Assembly: GCF_000754805.1 (NCBI RefSeq)
Contig: NZ_KN150731.1
Location: 2,529,886-2,593,885, forward strand
Source: Yersinia frederiksenii ATCC 33641
GTDB lineage: Bacteria > Pseudomonadota > Gammaproteobacteria > Enterobacterales > Enterobacteriaceae
DNA length: 64,000 nucleotides
Direction: 5' to 3'
In this document: one piece after another, positions 46,211 through 57,661 of the stretch
Position numbering within the stretch: the stretch's first letter is position 1
Layout: each line of letters starts with the position of its first letter
Notes under the pieces: generated by a model
Databases searched by the model: none
Told to the model about the DNA's origin: nothing
The model's input: only the letters and a program-made list of their open reading frames with translations
Program-made: the position numbers and the translations under genes

Positions 46211-46326
46211 CACCCCCAAAGATATTGGCGTTGCAGCAAGGTAGCCAATGAGCTAATCCCGATGAGCTTACATAAGTCAGTGATTCGGGTTAGTGAGAGC
46301 ACCGCTGCAGCGTCAAGCTCAAGGGG
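46211..46326. repeat. ERIC element, copy C (inside nir operon)
   Basis: Palindromic repeat of about 116 bp between nirD and nirC, bounded by CACCCCCAAAG and AAGGGGACTG. It has GGCGTTGCAG and CTGCAGCGTCAAG arms and a centre ATGAGCTTACATAAGTCAGT, the same subtype as copy B. It must be transcribed within the nir mRNA and ends 13 bp before the nirC start. Confidence 0.88.
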
Positions 46327-46339
46327 ACTGGGATAGAGT

Positions 46340-47146
46340 ATGTATACAGACACCATCAATAAATGCGCGGCCAATGCGGCCCGCATCGTCAAACTGGCCA
46401 AAGAAAGCCCATTGGGCTTTTGGATTGGCTCCGCCATGGCCGGTGCCTATGTTGGCCTGGGTATTATTTTGATTTTCACACTGGGTAATTTGATTGACCC
46501 AGCTTATCGTCCGTTAGTGATGGGGGCGACCTTTGGCCTGGCACTGACCTTGGTGATTATCGCCGGTTCTGAGCTATTTACCGGCCACACCATGTTCCTG
46601 ACTTTCGGCGTCAAAGCGGGCACCATCAAATCCAGCCAAATGTGGGCTGTTTTACCACAAACCTGGTTGGGAAATCTGTTGGGTTCCATTTTTGTCGCCC
46701 TGCTCTATTACTACGGCGGTGGCAGCTTACTGCCGGTAGACACCAGTTTGGTTCATTCCGCCGCACTGGCAAAAACCTCGGCGCCCGCTATGACCTTATT
46801 CTTCAAAGGTGTATTATGTAACTGGCTGGTTTGTCTGGCGATCTGGATGGCGATCCGCGTAGAAGGCGCGGCGAAATTTATCGCTATCTGGTGGTGCTTA
46901 CTGGCCTTTATTGCCTCGGGTTACGAACACTCCGTCGCCAATATGACCCTGTTCGCCTTGTCTTGGTTTGGTCACCATAGTGAGGCTTACACCTTAAGCG
47001 GCATCGGCCACAACCTGTTGTGGGTCACGCTGGGGAATACCTTGTCTGGCGCGGTATTTATGGGCCTTGGCTACTGGTATGCCACCCCACGCGACCAACG
47101 TCCACAGCCTGCGGCAGTTAGCGCGCCACAAGCGGTGAAGCAGTAA
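46340..47146 (+). CDS. nirC: Nitrite channel/transporter NirC
   Basis: Inner-membrane formate-nitrite-transporter family protein of 268 residues, which as a pentamer moves nitrite across the cytoplasmic membrane. It starts MYTDTINKCAANAARIVKLA. About six membrane segments are visible, with FNT family motifs GSELFTGHTMFLTFG and CNWLVCLAIWMAIR, and the pore-region block ASGYEHSVANMTLFAL. It feeds NirBD. It is separated from nirD by the ERIC copy C, so part of its mRNA level may depend on read-through. Confidence 0.95.
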   Translation: MYTDTINKCAANAARIVKLAKESPLGFWIGSAMAGAYVGLGIILIFTLGNLIDPAYRPLVMGATFGLALTLVIIAGSELFTGHTMFLTFGVKAGTIKSSQMWAVLPQTWLGNLLGSIFVALLYYYGGGSLLPVDTSLVHSAALAKTSAPAMTLFFKGVLCNWLVCLAIWMAIRVEGAAKFIAIWWCLLAFIASGYEHSVANMTLFALSWFGHHSEAYTLSGIGHNLLWVTLGNTLSGAVFMGLGYWYATPRDQRPQPAAVSAPQAVKQ

Positions 47147-47169
47147 TTATCCAAACGTTCCGAGATATC

Positions 47170-47192
47170 ACCAGCCCTTAGGGGCTGGTTTT
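47170..47192 (+). terminator. Hairpin with U-run between nirC and cysG
   Basis: ACCAGCCC / GGGCTGGT, an 8-bp stem with a TTAG loop, followed by TTTT. It may terminate or attenuate nirBDC transcripts before cysG, which in E. coli also has its own promoter. Confidence 0.8.
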
Positions 47193-47225
47193 GCCACACA
47201 GCGGCCTTAACTTGAAGGATTGCCG

Positions 47226-48644
47226 ATGGACTACTTCCCGATTTTCTGCCAACTGCAACACAAAGCCTGCCTGCTGGTCGGTGGTGGTGAAGTTGCCGAA
47301 CGTAAAGCCCGCCTGCTGCTGGATGCCGGTGCAGTCGTCACCGTCAATGCTTGCGAATTTACGCCACAATTTCACGATTGGGCAGATGAGGGGCGGCTTT
47401 CATTGATATGCGGCGAGTTTGTTCCAGAACTGTTGGCAGAGAAGTGGCTGGTGATTGCCGCCACCGACCAAGTGGCCGTCAATGCATTAGTTTATCAAAG
47501 CGCTAACCAACAGCGGGTGTTTTGCAATGTGGTTGATGACCCCAAACGCACCAGCTTTATTATGCCCTCAATCATTGACCGCTCACCGATCATGGTCGCC
47601 ATCTCTTCTGGCGGCAAAGCGCCTGTGTTGGCCCGATTGCTGCGGGAAAAACTTGAAGCCATCTTGCCTCAACATTTGGGGCAATTGGCGCAACTGGCAG
47701 GCAATTTACGCCAACGAGTGAAACAGCATTTTACCGCCATGACTGACCGTCGCCGTTTTTGGGAAAAGCTGCTGACCCATGACCGTCTCGCGCAATCACT
47801 GGCGAATGCAGACCAAGTACAAGTCGAGAAACACATTGAGCAACTGTTCAACGCCCCGCTAAGCTCTCGCGGAGAAGTGGTGTTAGTGGGAGCCGGGCCG
47901 GGTGATGCCGGTTTGTTGACATTGAAAGGTTTGCAGCAGATTCAGCAAGCCGATGTGGTGGTGTATGACCGGCTGGTCTCCGATGAAGTGATGAATCTGG
48001 TGCGGCGTGATGCCGAGCGGATTTTTGTCGGTAAAGCGTCAGGCCGCCATACCGTACCACAGGAGGAAATCAATCAAATCCTGTTGCAGCAAGCGCGGCA
48101 AGGAAAACGTGTGGTGCGCTTAAAAGGTGGCGACCCGTTTATTTTTGGTCGTGGCGGCGAAGAACTGGAAACACTGGCAGACGACAATATTCCGTTTTCA
48201 GTGGTGCCGGGCATCACTGCGGCTTCTGGCTGCTCAGCTTACAGTGGTATTCCCCTCACGCACCGAGATCACGCACAAAGTGTGCGGCTGATTACGGGTC
48301 ATGCCAAGAAAGACAGTCAGTTAGATTGGGCTAATTTAGCCGCAGAAAAACAGACATTAGTGTTCTATATGGGGTTATCACAAGCTAGCGAGATTCAGCA
48401 GCAACTAATTCAACACGGTATGTTAGCGACCACACCGGTTGCTTTGGTCGAGAACGGCACTTCGCGACATCAGCGGGTGGTCAGCGGCGAACTGAGCCAA
48501 CTAGCCTTACTTTCTCAACAGGTGAGCAGCCCAAGCCTGATTATTGTCGGCAGCGTAGTCAGTTTACGTGAAAAACTGAACTGGTTTTCCAGTGCGGAGC
48601 ATGGCAAAACAACGTTAAATGAAGCAGCTGAAAGAGTGGGATAA
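47226..48644 (+). CDS. cysG: Siroheme synthase (trifunctional CysG)
   Basis: Enzyme of 472 residues that makes siroheme for NirB and sulfite reductase. It starts [20 protein letters not shown]. The N-terminal CysGB half (residues 1-210) is the precorrin-2 dehydrogenase/ferrochelatase with [20 protein letters not shown]. The C-terminal CysGA half is the uroporphyrinogen III methyltransferase with [48 protein letters not shown] and MGLSQASEI. Position after nirC links cofactor supply to nitrite reduction. Confidence 0.97.
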   Translation: MDYFPIFCQLQHKACLLVGGGEVAERKARLLLDAGAVVTVNACEFTPQFHDWADEGRLSLICGEFVPELLAEKWLVIAATDQVAVNALVYQSANQQRVFCNVVDDPKRTSFIMPSIIDRSPIMVAISSGGKAPVLARLLREKLEAILPQHLGQLAQLAGNLRQRVKQHFTAMTDRRRFWEKLLTHDRLAQSLANADQVQVEKHIEQLFNAPLSSRGEVVLVGAGPGDAGLLTLKGLQQIQQADVVVYDRLVSDEVMNLVRRDAERIFVGKASGRHTVPQEEINQILLQQARQGKRVVRLKGGDPFIFGRGGEELETLADDNIPFSVVPGITAASGCSAYSGIPLTHRDHAQSVRLITGHAKKDSQLDWANLAAEKQTLVFYMGLSQASEIQQQLIQHGMLATTPVALVENGTSRHQRVVSGELSQLALLSQQVSSPSLIIVGSVVSLREKLNWFSSAEHGKTTLNEAAERVG

Positions 48645-48658
48645 GCTGAGTTGACGAA

Positions 48659-48680
48659 GAAGGGGGAGAGCTCCCCCTTC
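48659..48680. terminator. Convergent hairpin between cysG and trpS
   Basis: Near-perfect 22-bp palindrome GAAGGGGGA-GAGC-TCCCCCTTC, a 9-bp very stable stem. It lies between convergent stops. No good U-run follows on either strand, so intrinsic termination is weaker than the stem suggests. Confidence 0.6.
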
Positions 48681-48711
48681 AATGATTTATTCCATTACGC
48701 ACGCAATTGAC

Positions 48712-50444
<1,733 letters not shown>

Positions 50445-50452
<8 letters not shown>

Positions 50453-51122
50453 TAGCAGACATCGCCAATTCACTGCGCATCGCATCAATGACTGCGGCAT
50501 AATCTGGCTGATTGAAAATAGCCGATCCCGCGACAAACATATCCGCGCCCGCAGCGGCTATCTGGCGAATATTATCCACTTTCACCCCACCGTCGACTTC
50601 CAAACGAATGTCATAGCCACTGTCATCAATGAGTTTGCGCACCTGGCGCAATTTGTTCAGTGTCTCAGGAATGAATGACTGCCCACCAAAACCGGGGTTT
50701 ACCGACATCAACAAAATGACATCCAGCTTATCCATCACGTAATCAAGATAGCTCAGAGGCGTGGCTGGATTGAACACCAAACCCGCCTTACAACCACTCT
50801 CTTTGATGAGTTGTAAAGTGCGGTCAACATGTTCAGAAGCTTCAGGATGGAATGAAATATAGGTGGCACCTGCTTTGGCGAAATCCGGGACAATGCGATC
50901 AACCGGCTTCACCATCAAGTGCACATCAATCGGCGCGGTAATACCATAATCGCGCAAAGCCTTGCACACCATCGGCCCGATGGTCAGGTTAGGCACGTAA
51001 TGATTGTCCATCACATCAAAATGCACAACATCAGCGCCGGCAGCCAGCACCTTAGCAGTGTCTTCACCCAGTCGGGCAAAATCAGCTGACAGAATCGACG
51101 GGGCAATTAAAAACTTTTTCAT
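50445..51122 (-). CDS. rpe: Ribulose-phosphate 3-epimerase
   Basis: TIM-barrel epimerase of 225 residues interconverting ribulose-5-phosphate and xylulose-5-phosphate. It starts [20 protein letters not shown] after a TTTGGAGAAG ribosome site; the MEKR- start is 4 residues longer. Metal ligands are seen in [14 protein letters not shown] (His, Asp), PIDVHLMV (His) and [12 protein letters not shown] (Asp). It overlaps gph by 8 bp. It is the fifth gene in the aroK superoperon, 136 bp after dam. Confidence 0.97.
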
Positions 51123-51258
51123 CCGCTTCTCCAAACATGTCTCTTTGCTTTATGAAATATCAGCCTTAACGCTAACCATCTAATTGATAAACATCAACGT
51201 TAGGCTTCCTATTTCACAAATCGCTGGGTTTGAATCTTGACTAAGTGGCTGTTTCCGC

Positions 51259-52071
51259 TCAGCTATACAGCGCCAAAAGCTCGTTAACTTTACTACGGCC
51301 AAGGATATTACGGCTGATAGTACGGCGCGCTTTTACCACATGCAGTGACGCCTGATGATACCAATCGCGCGTCAATTCTGTGTCGTGATTAGAAATCAGA
51401 ACCGGGATCTTGTTTTCTGCTGATAGCTGGTAAGCAAGACGAGCCAGATTCTGTTGATCCGCAAGACCAAAATTACTGGTGTGATATGCCGTAAAATTAG
51501 CCGTTGCTGATAATGGCGCATACGGAGGATCGCAATAAACTACCGCTCCATGCACGGCTTTTAATAAGGTTTCCTGATAGTGTTCACAAACAAAAACAGC
51601 ATGTTGCGATTTTTCAGCAAACCAATATAACTCTGCTTCCGGGAAGTAAGGTTTTTTGTAACGACCAAAAGGCACATTGAATTCACCGCTCAAATTATAA
51701 CGACACAGACCGTTATAACAATGGCGATTCAAATAGAGAAACAATAATGCTCGGCGATAGGCATTGGTACTGGCGTTAAACTCTTGGCGCAGTAGGTAAA
51801 ACTGCTCGGAATTATTGAAATCGCCAGTAAATAAAACGCGAGCATCCCGCACAAAGTCATCGGTGCGGTTCTTCACGATATTGTAGAGGTTGATAAGATC
51901 GCTGTTGATATCGGCCAGTATGTAAGATTCATACTCAGTGTTAAGAAACACCGACCCCGCACCGACGAATGGCTCTATCAAGCAGTCTCCCGCTGGAAGA
52001 TGGCGTCGTATGTCATCAACCAGCGGATATTTCCCACCAGCCCATTTTAAAAAAGCGCGGTTTTTCTTCAT
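51259..52071 (-). CDS. dam: DNA adenine methyltransferase (GATC)
   Basis: Methyltransferase of 270 residues that modifies adenine in GATC for mismatch repair and replication timing. It starts MKKNRAFLKWAGGKYPLVDD. The AdoMet motif FVGAGSVFLN and catalytic DPPYAPLSATANF are intact, with NRHCYNGLCRYN in the DNA-recognition part. In Yersinia species Dam is reported to be essential or virulence-linked. It lies 83 bp after damX. Confidence 0.96.
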   Translation of the reverse strand: MKKNRAFLKWAGGKYPLVDDIRRHLPAGDCLIEPFVGAGSVFLNTEYESYILADINSDLINLYNIVKNRTDDFVRDARVLFTGDFNNSEQFYLLRQEFNASTNAYRRALLFLYLNRHCYNGLCRYNLSGEFNVPFGRYKKPYFPEAELYWFAEKSQHAVFVCEHYQETLLKAVHGAVVYCDPPYAPLSATANFTAYHTSNFGLADQQNLARLAYQLSAENKIPVLISNHDTELTRDWYHQASLHVVKARRTISRNILGRSKVNELLALYS

Positions 52072-52154
52072 GCCGTCAGTTAGCTACTTAATAATTCAGA
52101 GCCGCAGATTGTACTCTGTTTCAGACAGCACATCAGCGCACAAATAAGAATGAT

Positions 52155-53153
52155 TTATTTTTTAAGGTCTTGCTGTACTTGCTGTACAGGTTTAACCCAC
52201 GGTTTTTTCGCCTGAACATCGGCTGGTAGTGTCGCAATAGCCCTTTTCGCATCAGCAGAAGAAGCATAGTTGCCACTTACCAAGATGTACCAAGGCTTAC
52301 CATCACGTTTAGTTTCATAAACATGATAGTCAGTTAATCGTTGTTGTTTTGCATAGGCATTCAGCGTGTCTGAACGTGATGCACTGCTCAGCTGTAACGT
52401 GAAATGGCTGCCAGGAGCATTCTTCAAAGTGCTACTGCTACCCGTAGAACCTGATTTTGCCACCGCAGATGCCGCTGGGGAAACTGCCGTTGTTGGCCCT
52501 TTGTGGCTAACAGCGGGCTGCTTGGCCGTCGCTGTGGCCTGTTTTTGCGCGGGATGGGTAATCGTTTCGCGTGCAGCTGGCGCTTTGGCCCCTTTCGAGC
52601 TCGAAACGGTTGCCGGCGCTGTCGGTAAAGTTGATGTCTGGCCGTCATTCATGTTTTGAGACAGCGTATCAACTTCGCCTTGTGTCTGAGAGAGTGCATC
52701 AGACATGTTGCCCGGTAATTCGACACGCTGGGTCGGACCATTGGCAGAAGACTGTGGTGCGGCCTCGGTCGGTGTCGGTGATATCGGTGGAACACTGATA
52801 TCTTGTGGCTGAGCGGTATTCTTCACCCCATTGGCATCATGGCCATCGCTGGCATTATTTGCCACACCGGGTTGCGTGTTATTGCCGCTGGTGAGCGAAG
52901 CAGAATCAGACAGATTAATATTTCTCGCCGCATCAACATTGGGGTTCTGTTGAGATGCCTCATGCTCGGTCGGGGCTTTCAGAGCTGAACCGATGGCAAT
53001 AATGATCAGTAGCAACACCAAAATACCGATACCAATCATCATATGTTGGCGCGAAATAGCAAGCTTAGGCCCGGCCGAAGACTTACGGGCACGTGTAGGA
53101 CGACGGTCACTGCTATCTGGTTTCAGATCGTCTTCCGGCTTTAAATCATCCAT
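52155..53153 (-). CDS. damX: Cell-division protein DamX (SPOR domain)
   Basis: Bitopic inner-membrane protein of 332 residues. The cytoplasmic part is charged (residues 1-37). A single membrane helix follows at about 38-58 (MMIGIGILVLLLIIIAIGSA), then a long Ser/Thr/Ala/Pro-rich periplasmic linker. The C-terminal SPOR domain (about 245-325, HFTLQLSSASRSDTLNAYAK...GKPWYILVSGNYASSADAKR) binds septal peptidoglycan denuded of stem peptides. The linker is low in complexity and likely disordered. Confidence 0.94.
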   Translation of the reverse strand: MDDLKPEDDLKPDSSDRRPTRARKSSAGPKLAISRQHMMIGIGILVLLLIIIAIGSALKAPTEHEASQQNPNVDAARNINLSDSASLTSGNNTQPGVANNASDGHDANGVKNTAQPQDISVPPISPTPTEAAPQSSANGPTQRVELPGNMSDALSQTQGEVDTLSQNMNDGQTSTLPTAPATVSSSKGAKAPAARETITHPAQKQATATAKQPAVSHKGPTTAVSPAASAVAKSGSTGSSSTLKNAPGSHFTLQLSSASRSDTLNAYAKQQRLTDYHVYETKRDGKPWYILVSGNYASSADAKRAIATLPADVQAKKPWVKPVQQVQQDLKK

Positions 53154-53281
53154 CTAAACCCTCCAACTAGAGGCAAAAGCCTACCGCATTTATCATTGCG
53201 ATCCGGCTGATTGATTTTACTGACTGCAAACAGGCTTAACCACCCGCAGCAAAGGAATATGATATTCTTATGATACAACAT

Positions 53282-53365
53282 CATAGAACTTATGAGCATA
53301 GAACTTATAAACATAGATTTATAAACATGGATTTATAAACGTGGATTTATGAGTATCGTACTTAT
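53282..53365. repeat. Degenerate 14-15 bp tandem repeats between damX and aroB
   Basis: Six consecutive AT-rich units can be aligned: 53282-53293 (truncated), 53294-53308, 53309-53322, 53323-53336, 53337-53350 and 53351-53365. The three central units differ only at one or two bases (AAACATAGATTTAT, AAACATGGATTTAT, AAACGTGGATTTAT). It lies in the damX-aroB spacer within the operon and looks like a decayed variable-number repeat. Confidence 0.8.
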
Positions 53366-53376
53366 GCCATTTCCTA

Positions 53377-54462
53377 TCACTGGCAATCAGCGACCGACGC
53401 CAGCACTATATCATGTGCAATGCCGCTACGGATTTCAGACTGACCTATAGCGGTTGGCAGTACCAAACGAAGCTCACCTGCCAGCACTTTTTTATCTCGC
53501 ATCATATGCGGCAGATAGGACTCTGGCGTCATTTCCTGCGGCCCACAGACTGGCAGACCAGCACGTAAAAGTAGCTTTTTGATACGCTCGACATCTCTGG
53601 CTGAGAACTGGCCCAATCGACGAGAGGTATGTGCCGCCATCATCATCCCAGCAGCAACAGCCTCACCGTGTAGCCAGACGCCATAACCCATTTCGGCCTC
53701 AATGGCATGACCATAAGTATGACCCAAATTGAGTAAAGCGCGCATCCCGCTCTCTTCGCGTTCGTCGGCTGCGACAACATCGGCTTTTAATTCGCAACAA
53801 CGGCGGATGCAGTAAGCCAGAGCTGACATATCCAGTGCGAGTAATGCGTCGATATTTGCTTCTAACCAATCGAAGAAAGCTGCGTCAAGAATGATGCCGT
53901 ATTTGATAACTTCAGCCAGCCCGGAAGCAAGCTCACGTGGAGGAAGAGTTTTGAGGCAATTAAGGTCAACCACCACCGATGCAGGCTGGTAGAAAGCACC
54001 AATCATGTTCTTGCCCAATGGATGGTTCACTGCGGTTTTACCACCGACAGAAGAATCCACTTGAGAAAGTAAAGTGGTAGGAACTTGAATAAAGCGAACA
54101 CCGCGCTGATAACAAGCAGCGGCAAAACCGGTCAGGTCGCCCACTACACCGCCGCCTAAGGCGACCAGCGTAGTATCACGACCGTGCGGTTTTTCCAGAA
54201 GGGCAGAAAACACCTGCTCCAGAACGCTAAGAGATTTGTACTGTTCACCATCAGGTAAAATCACCTGATCAACTTTGATGCCGCTTTTTTCCAGCACTGC
54301 CCGGATCGAATCCAGATAGAGTGGAGCCAGCGTTTGGTTAGTCACCAGCATCACCTGGTCACCCGCCTTTAGCGGCTTAAAAGAGGCCGGATCATTGAAC
54401 AATCCAGCAGCGATCGTAATGGGGTAGCTACGCTCCCCTAACGTGACAGTAATCTTCTCCAT
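53377..54462 (-). CDS. aroB: 3-Dehydroquinate synthase
   Basis: Second enzyme of the shikimate pathway, converting DAHP to 3-dehydroquinate with NAD and zinc. It has 361 residues, starting [20 protein letters not shown]. The NAD loop [15 protein letters not shown], substrate loop [19 protein letters not shown] and metal-binding Glu/His residues in [10 protein letters not shown] and [11 protein letters not shown] are present. It lies 56 bp after aroK. The 223-bp spacer to damX holds tandem repeats. Confidence 0.97.
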   Translation of the reverse strand: MEKITVTLGERSYPITIAAGLFNDPASFKPLKAGDQVMLVTNQTLAPLYLDSIRAVLEKSGIKVDQVILPDGEQYKSLSVLEQVFSALLEKPHGRDTTLVALGGGVVGDLTGFAAACYQRGVRFIQVPTTLLSQVDSSVGGKTAVNHPLGKNMIGAFYQPASVVVDLNCLKTLPPRELASGLAEVIKYGIILDAAFFDWLEANIDALLALDMSALAYCIRRCCELKADVVAADEREESGMRALLNLGHTYGHAIEAEMGYGVWLHGEAVAAGMMMAAHTSRRLGQFSARDVERIKKLLLRAGLPVCGPQEMTPESYLPHMMRDKKVLAGELRLVLPTAIGQSEIRSGIAHDIVLASVADCQ

Positions 54463-54518
54463 GTCGCGCCCAGTAACCTTCTTAACTTACGCCCGTAGGC
54501 ATGAGTAAAATGCTAAAA

Positions 54519-55040
54519 TCAGTTACTTTCCAGCATGTTGATAATCTGGTTAGCAACAACTTTCGCGCTTTGATCGTCAGTGCGGATGGTGACATCTGCG
54601 ATTTCTTCGTACAACGGATTACGTTCTCTTGCCAGTGCTTCTAACACTTCACGCGGAGGCGAATCAACCTGCAACAGCGGACGTTTTTTGTCGCGCTGTG
54701 TACGGGCTAACTGCTTTTCGATAGTGGTTTCTAAATACACCACCACGCCACGGGCTGACAAACGGTTACGGGTTTCTCTAGATTTAACAGAGCCACCTCC
54801 GGTTGCCAGAACAATGCCTTGTTTTTCCGTCAGTTCATTAATAATTTTTTCTTCACGATCGCGGAAACCTTCTTCGCCTTCCACGTCGAATACCCAGCCC
54901 ACGTCAGCTCCGGTACGTCGCTCAATTTCTTGATCAGAGTCGAAAAACTCCATATTGAGTTGCTGAGCTAACTGACGACCAATAGTGCTTTTGCCGGCAC
55001 CCATAGGCCCAACCAGAAAGATATTGCGTTTCTCTGCCAT
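54519..55040 (-). CDS. aroK: Shikimate kinase I
   Basis: Shikimate kinase of 173 residues, the E. coli AroK length, phosphorylating shikimate. It starts [20 protein letters not shown] with Walker A GPMGAGKS. The substrate-binding residues are seen in [11 protein letters not shown] and [10 protein letters not shown], and the lid in KRPLLQVDS. It heads the superoperon aroK-aroB-damX-dam-rpe-gph-trpS, with the long spacer 55041-55387 upstream. Confidence 0.97.
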   Translation of the reverse strand: MAEKRNIFLVGPMGAGKSTIGRQLAQQLNMEFFDSDQEIERRTGADVGWVFDVEGEEGFRDREEKIINELTEKQGIVLATGGGSVKSRETRNRLSARGVVVYLETTIEKQLARTQRDKKRPLLQVDSPPREVLEALARERNPLYEEIADVTIRTDDQSAKVVANQIINMLESN

Positions 55041-55387
55041 GTTTTTGGTATTACTAAGACTATTCGTTAATGATAACCCGCCCCGCCAATCAAATTAGCA
55101 ACGGGACCTAAACTGAAACCTCATGAGCGATAGTGCGAGATCAGACGGAAAATTATCTCAGCACTTCTGGTAGTTTGGCAACCGAATAAATCGTTGTACA
55201 CGTCGTGGGAGGGAAACCATACGTTTTTATCGGCGTATCAACGTTATTAAAAACCTCGGAGCTCAATTCGGTAACCCTTGTAAGCTAAATCTGACGCAGC
55301 GTCAAATTTAGAAGCCTCCTATCACACAAAAAGTTGCAGAAAGTCACCAAGATTGGCCTGTTTTCACCAAACGGTATCTTATAAGGC
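55041..55387. promoter_or_regulatory. hofQ-aroK intergenic region with hairpin
   Basis: No gene is seen in these 347 bp. Expected content is the hofQ end and the aroK promoter. The clearest element is an inverted repeat at 55285-55311 (CTAAATCTGACG / CGTCAAATTTAG, 12-bp arms with one mismatch, 3-nt loop). It has no U-run on either strand, so it may be a stable leader or protein-binding site rather than a terminator. Confidence 0.5.
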
Positions 55388-56689
55388 TCAAGCACTGATT
55401 AACCTTGGCGTAATGAAAATGACTAATTCCCGCCGATTTTGCTGTTGAGTATCTTGTTTAAATAACCCTCCTAACCAAGGAATGTCGCCCAGTATTGGCA
55501 CTTTGTTAACGCCCTGACTGCTTTTTTGTTGGAAAATCCCCCCTAAGACGATGGTTTCACCATCATTTACGGTTATTTGGGTTTTTATTTCCTGCTTATC
55601 GATTAGTAAAGTTTCACTATCACCACGTTTCATTGCCATTCCGGGCATATTTTGGCTGATTTTCAAGTTTAAAGTAATTTTGCCATTACGCAGTATTTTC
55701 GGTGTGACCTCCATCCCTAATACCGCTTCTTTAAATTCGATAGTCGTTGCACCTTTTTTACCACCAGAGACAGTATAAGGGATATCAGAACCCTGCTTGA
55801 TGCTGGCTGTTTGTTGATGTGAAGTGACCAGTCGTGGGCTGGCGATAATATCGACCTGGTTTTCTTGTTCTAACGCACTCAGCTCTAGTTCTAACAGCCG
55901 CCCACCAATGCGGGCAACATTAAATCCTGCATTGATCGCACTGTTTGGCAGTGGCAAATTGACATTAAAATCGCTCATTTTAAGTGAAGTATTTGGCTTC
56001 CCTTCACCCATTCCCCAGCGCACACCAAGCTCGTGTAAATTCTCCCGGCTGATTGTCACTATGTGGGCAGCTAACTGCACTTGCTGTAGAGGCAAATCCA
56101 TCTCTACTAGCCAGCTTTTCAATAATGCTAATGATGCAGGAGTGTCGCGAATTAATAATGTATTTGTACGTTTATCTACCACCACACTCCCCAATGGAGA
56201 AAGTAGCCCTCCCTCGGCAAGATTCAAGCTGTCTGCGACACTCTCTGCATCTGCATATTGCAAAGCAAGAGTCAGATTACTCAGAGATTCGGGCGCTGCT
56301 TTTTGTTTCGCTTGTTGCTGCCTTTCTTCAATATCCTGTTCAGTAAAAACCATCATAATCGCCCCTTCGCGCTCAACTTTCAGGCGGCTCATACGCAAAA
56401 CGGTTGCCAGAGCTTGCTCCCAAGGGATGTCGACTAATCTCAAACTAAGATTACCGCCGACGTCGGCGGCAATGACTAAATTCAATTGCTGATAATCGGC
56501 CAGCGCTTGCAACACCATAGAAACTGGGGTGTTCTGAAACTCCAATGTGACGGGTTCCCCACCTTTCGCACTATGTGAGACAGTGCTGATAAGTAATAGC
56601 CCAAAAAGTAACAGAATGGGCAACTGTGTGCCCCTAGCATTAAGCGCAGCAGCCAGCCAGCCCTTAGGGTTGATTGCATAAATATCCAT
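55388..56689 (-). CDS. hofQ: Secretin HofQ (type IV pilus-like, DNA uptake)
   Basis: Outer-membrane secretin homologue of 433 residues, PilQ/ComE-like. A signal-anchor region is followed by an AMIN-like/STN start (LEFQNTPVSMVLQALADYQQ), an N1 repeat domain and the secretin core with NGETIVLGGIFQQ-type (NDGETIVLGGIFQ) and VPILGDIPWLGGLFK motifs, ending LVIFITPRLIS. E. coli hofMNOPQ is needed to use DNA as nutrient. It is the last gene of this operon, 44 bp after hofP. Confidence 0.93.
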   Translation of the reverse strand: MDIYAINPKGWLAAALNARGTQLPILLLFGLLLISTVSHSAKGGEPVTLEFQNTPVSMVLQALADYQQLNLVIAADVGGNLSLRLVDIPWEQALATVLRMSRLKVEREGAIMMVFTEQDIEERQQQAKQKAAPESLSNLTLALQYADAESVADSLNLAEGGLLSPLGSVVVDKRTNTLLIRDTPASLALLKSWLVEMDLPLQQVQLAAHIVTISRENLHELGVRWGMGEGKPNTSLKMSDFNVNLPLPNSAINAGFNVARIGGRLLELELSALEQENQVDIIASPRLVTSHQQTASIKQGSDIPYTVSGGKKGATTIEFKEAVLGMEVTPKILRNGKITLNLKISQNMPGMAMKRGDSETLLIDKQEIKTQITVNDGETIVLGGIFQQKSSQGVNKVPILGDIPWLGGLFKQDTQQQNRRELVIFITPRLISA

Positions 56690-56733
56690 CAGACCAATTC
56701 CTTTTAATACTGATTATGAGAGAAACAATTAAC

Positions 56734-57108
56734 TCAGTGCATCGACAACACCACTGCTTCCGATAAACCTGGGCAAGGTCTATTTGGATTGATATACAGG
56801 AGGCTCACCTGCTGCTCACCTATGTGGGTAACTCGCCAATGCGGCAGTAACATTGTCTCTACTCCCAATTTTTGCCAACGTCCACCAGGTTGCTGTACCC
56901 ACGCGGCAGAGTAATCAGTGCCGCGTACTGTGCCCTGCAACTGCCAAGTGGCGAGTTTTTCCCGGCCATCATCACAAGCCTCCGCAGTAACTTGTTGAAA
57001 GGGATTGCGCCCAATATCGACCAATGAAATTTCCGCCCACGCAGGCGAAATTCTCGTGACAAACAGCAGCAATAACCCCGTGAGAAATCCTTCTTTGTAA
57101 TTACTCAT
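56734..57108 (-). CDS. hofP: HofP (PilP-like) protein
   Basis: Small exported or membrane protein of 124 residues, starting MSNYKEGFLTGLLLLFVTRI with a hydrophobic N-terminus that looks like a signal peptide (cleavage near AWA). The body contains NPFQQVTAEACDDGREKLAT, a PilP-like region. It is tentative because sequence similarity in this family is low; its position between hofO and hofQ decides the name. The ATG at 57108 overlaps the hofO stop; a GTG at 57114 would add two residues. Confidence 0.8.
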   Translation of the reverse strand: MSNYKEGFLTGLLLLFVTRISPAWAEISLVDIGRNPFQQVTAEACDDGREKLATWQLQGTVRGTDYSAAWVQQPGGRWQKLGVETMLLPHWRVTHIGEQQVSLLYINPNRPCPGLSEAVVLSMH

Positions 57109-57661
57109 TGGCACTCCCGACGAGATACTCTTTTAGATTGAGTTTTACTGTTAGCCGATGGCGATCACGCATAATTTCAATACGTTGGACCTGAACCGGG
57201 GATGAGATTGACGATAACTGGCGCAATAAGTGGAGTAACCCATAAAAATTAACCTGTAAAGTGGCCTGCCACTGCTGGTATCCAACTGAATCTACTACAG
57301 CTTCGCTTTCTTGCCTCAATTCTCGCCGCCAACCAATAACCCGCCCACCATATGGCGTAATCCATTTACCTACTAAATGAGCTATTGAGCTTTGCTGCTG
57401 TGATATTTCTATGGCACTTAATTCGTTCACTTTCTGGCGCAAGAGTAAGAGAGATGGCAACTGCGCTAGTGCTGATTGCTGCTGTTCAACCTGTTGCTGA
57501 TGCAGGGTAACTTCATCGGCGATGAGCTGCCGCCGTTGCCATTCAGGACGTAAAACCGCGCTATAAACTGTCACATAGAGCAACCCCAGCAACCCCCATT
57601 GGCATAAGCAAAGCTGCCAGCCCGGTAGGTCCATCCAGCGCTGGAGCTGCTTATTCATCAT
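57101..57661 (-). CDS. hofO: HofO (PilO-like) inner-membrane protein
   Basis: Protein of 186 residues with one membrane segment near the N-terminus (LCQWGLLGLLYVTVYSAVL) and a periplasmic part beginning with a glutamine-rich coiled coil (LHQQQVEQQQSALAQLPSLL), as in PilO. The start MMNKQLQRWMDLPGWQ at 57661 overlaps the hofN stop and has a GGGGAGAA ribosome site; the 23 residues upstream belong to the hofN overlap. The PilMNO-like inner-membrane complex is implied by the neighbours. Confidence 0.82.
   Translation of the reverse strand: MMNKQLQRWMDLPGWQLCLCQWGLLGLLYVTVYSAVLRPEWQRRQLIADEVTLHQQQVEQQQSALAQLPSLLLLRQKVNELSAIEISQQQSSIAHLVGKWITPYGGRVIGWRRELRQESEAVVDSVGYQQWQATLQVNFYGLLHLLRQLSSISSPVQVQRIEIMRDRHRLTVKLNLKEYLVGSANE

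Noticed and set aside
48659-48680. Treating the cysG-trpS palindrome as a firm intrinsic terminator
   Set aside because: The stem is strong, but neither flank has a proper U-run, so it is reported at reduced confidence only.
55824-56492. 222-codon plus-strand frame opposite hofQ
   Set aside because: It is antisense to a well-supported secretin gene and lacks family signatures.
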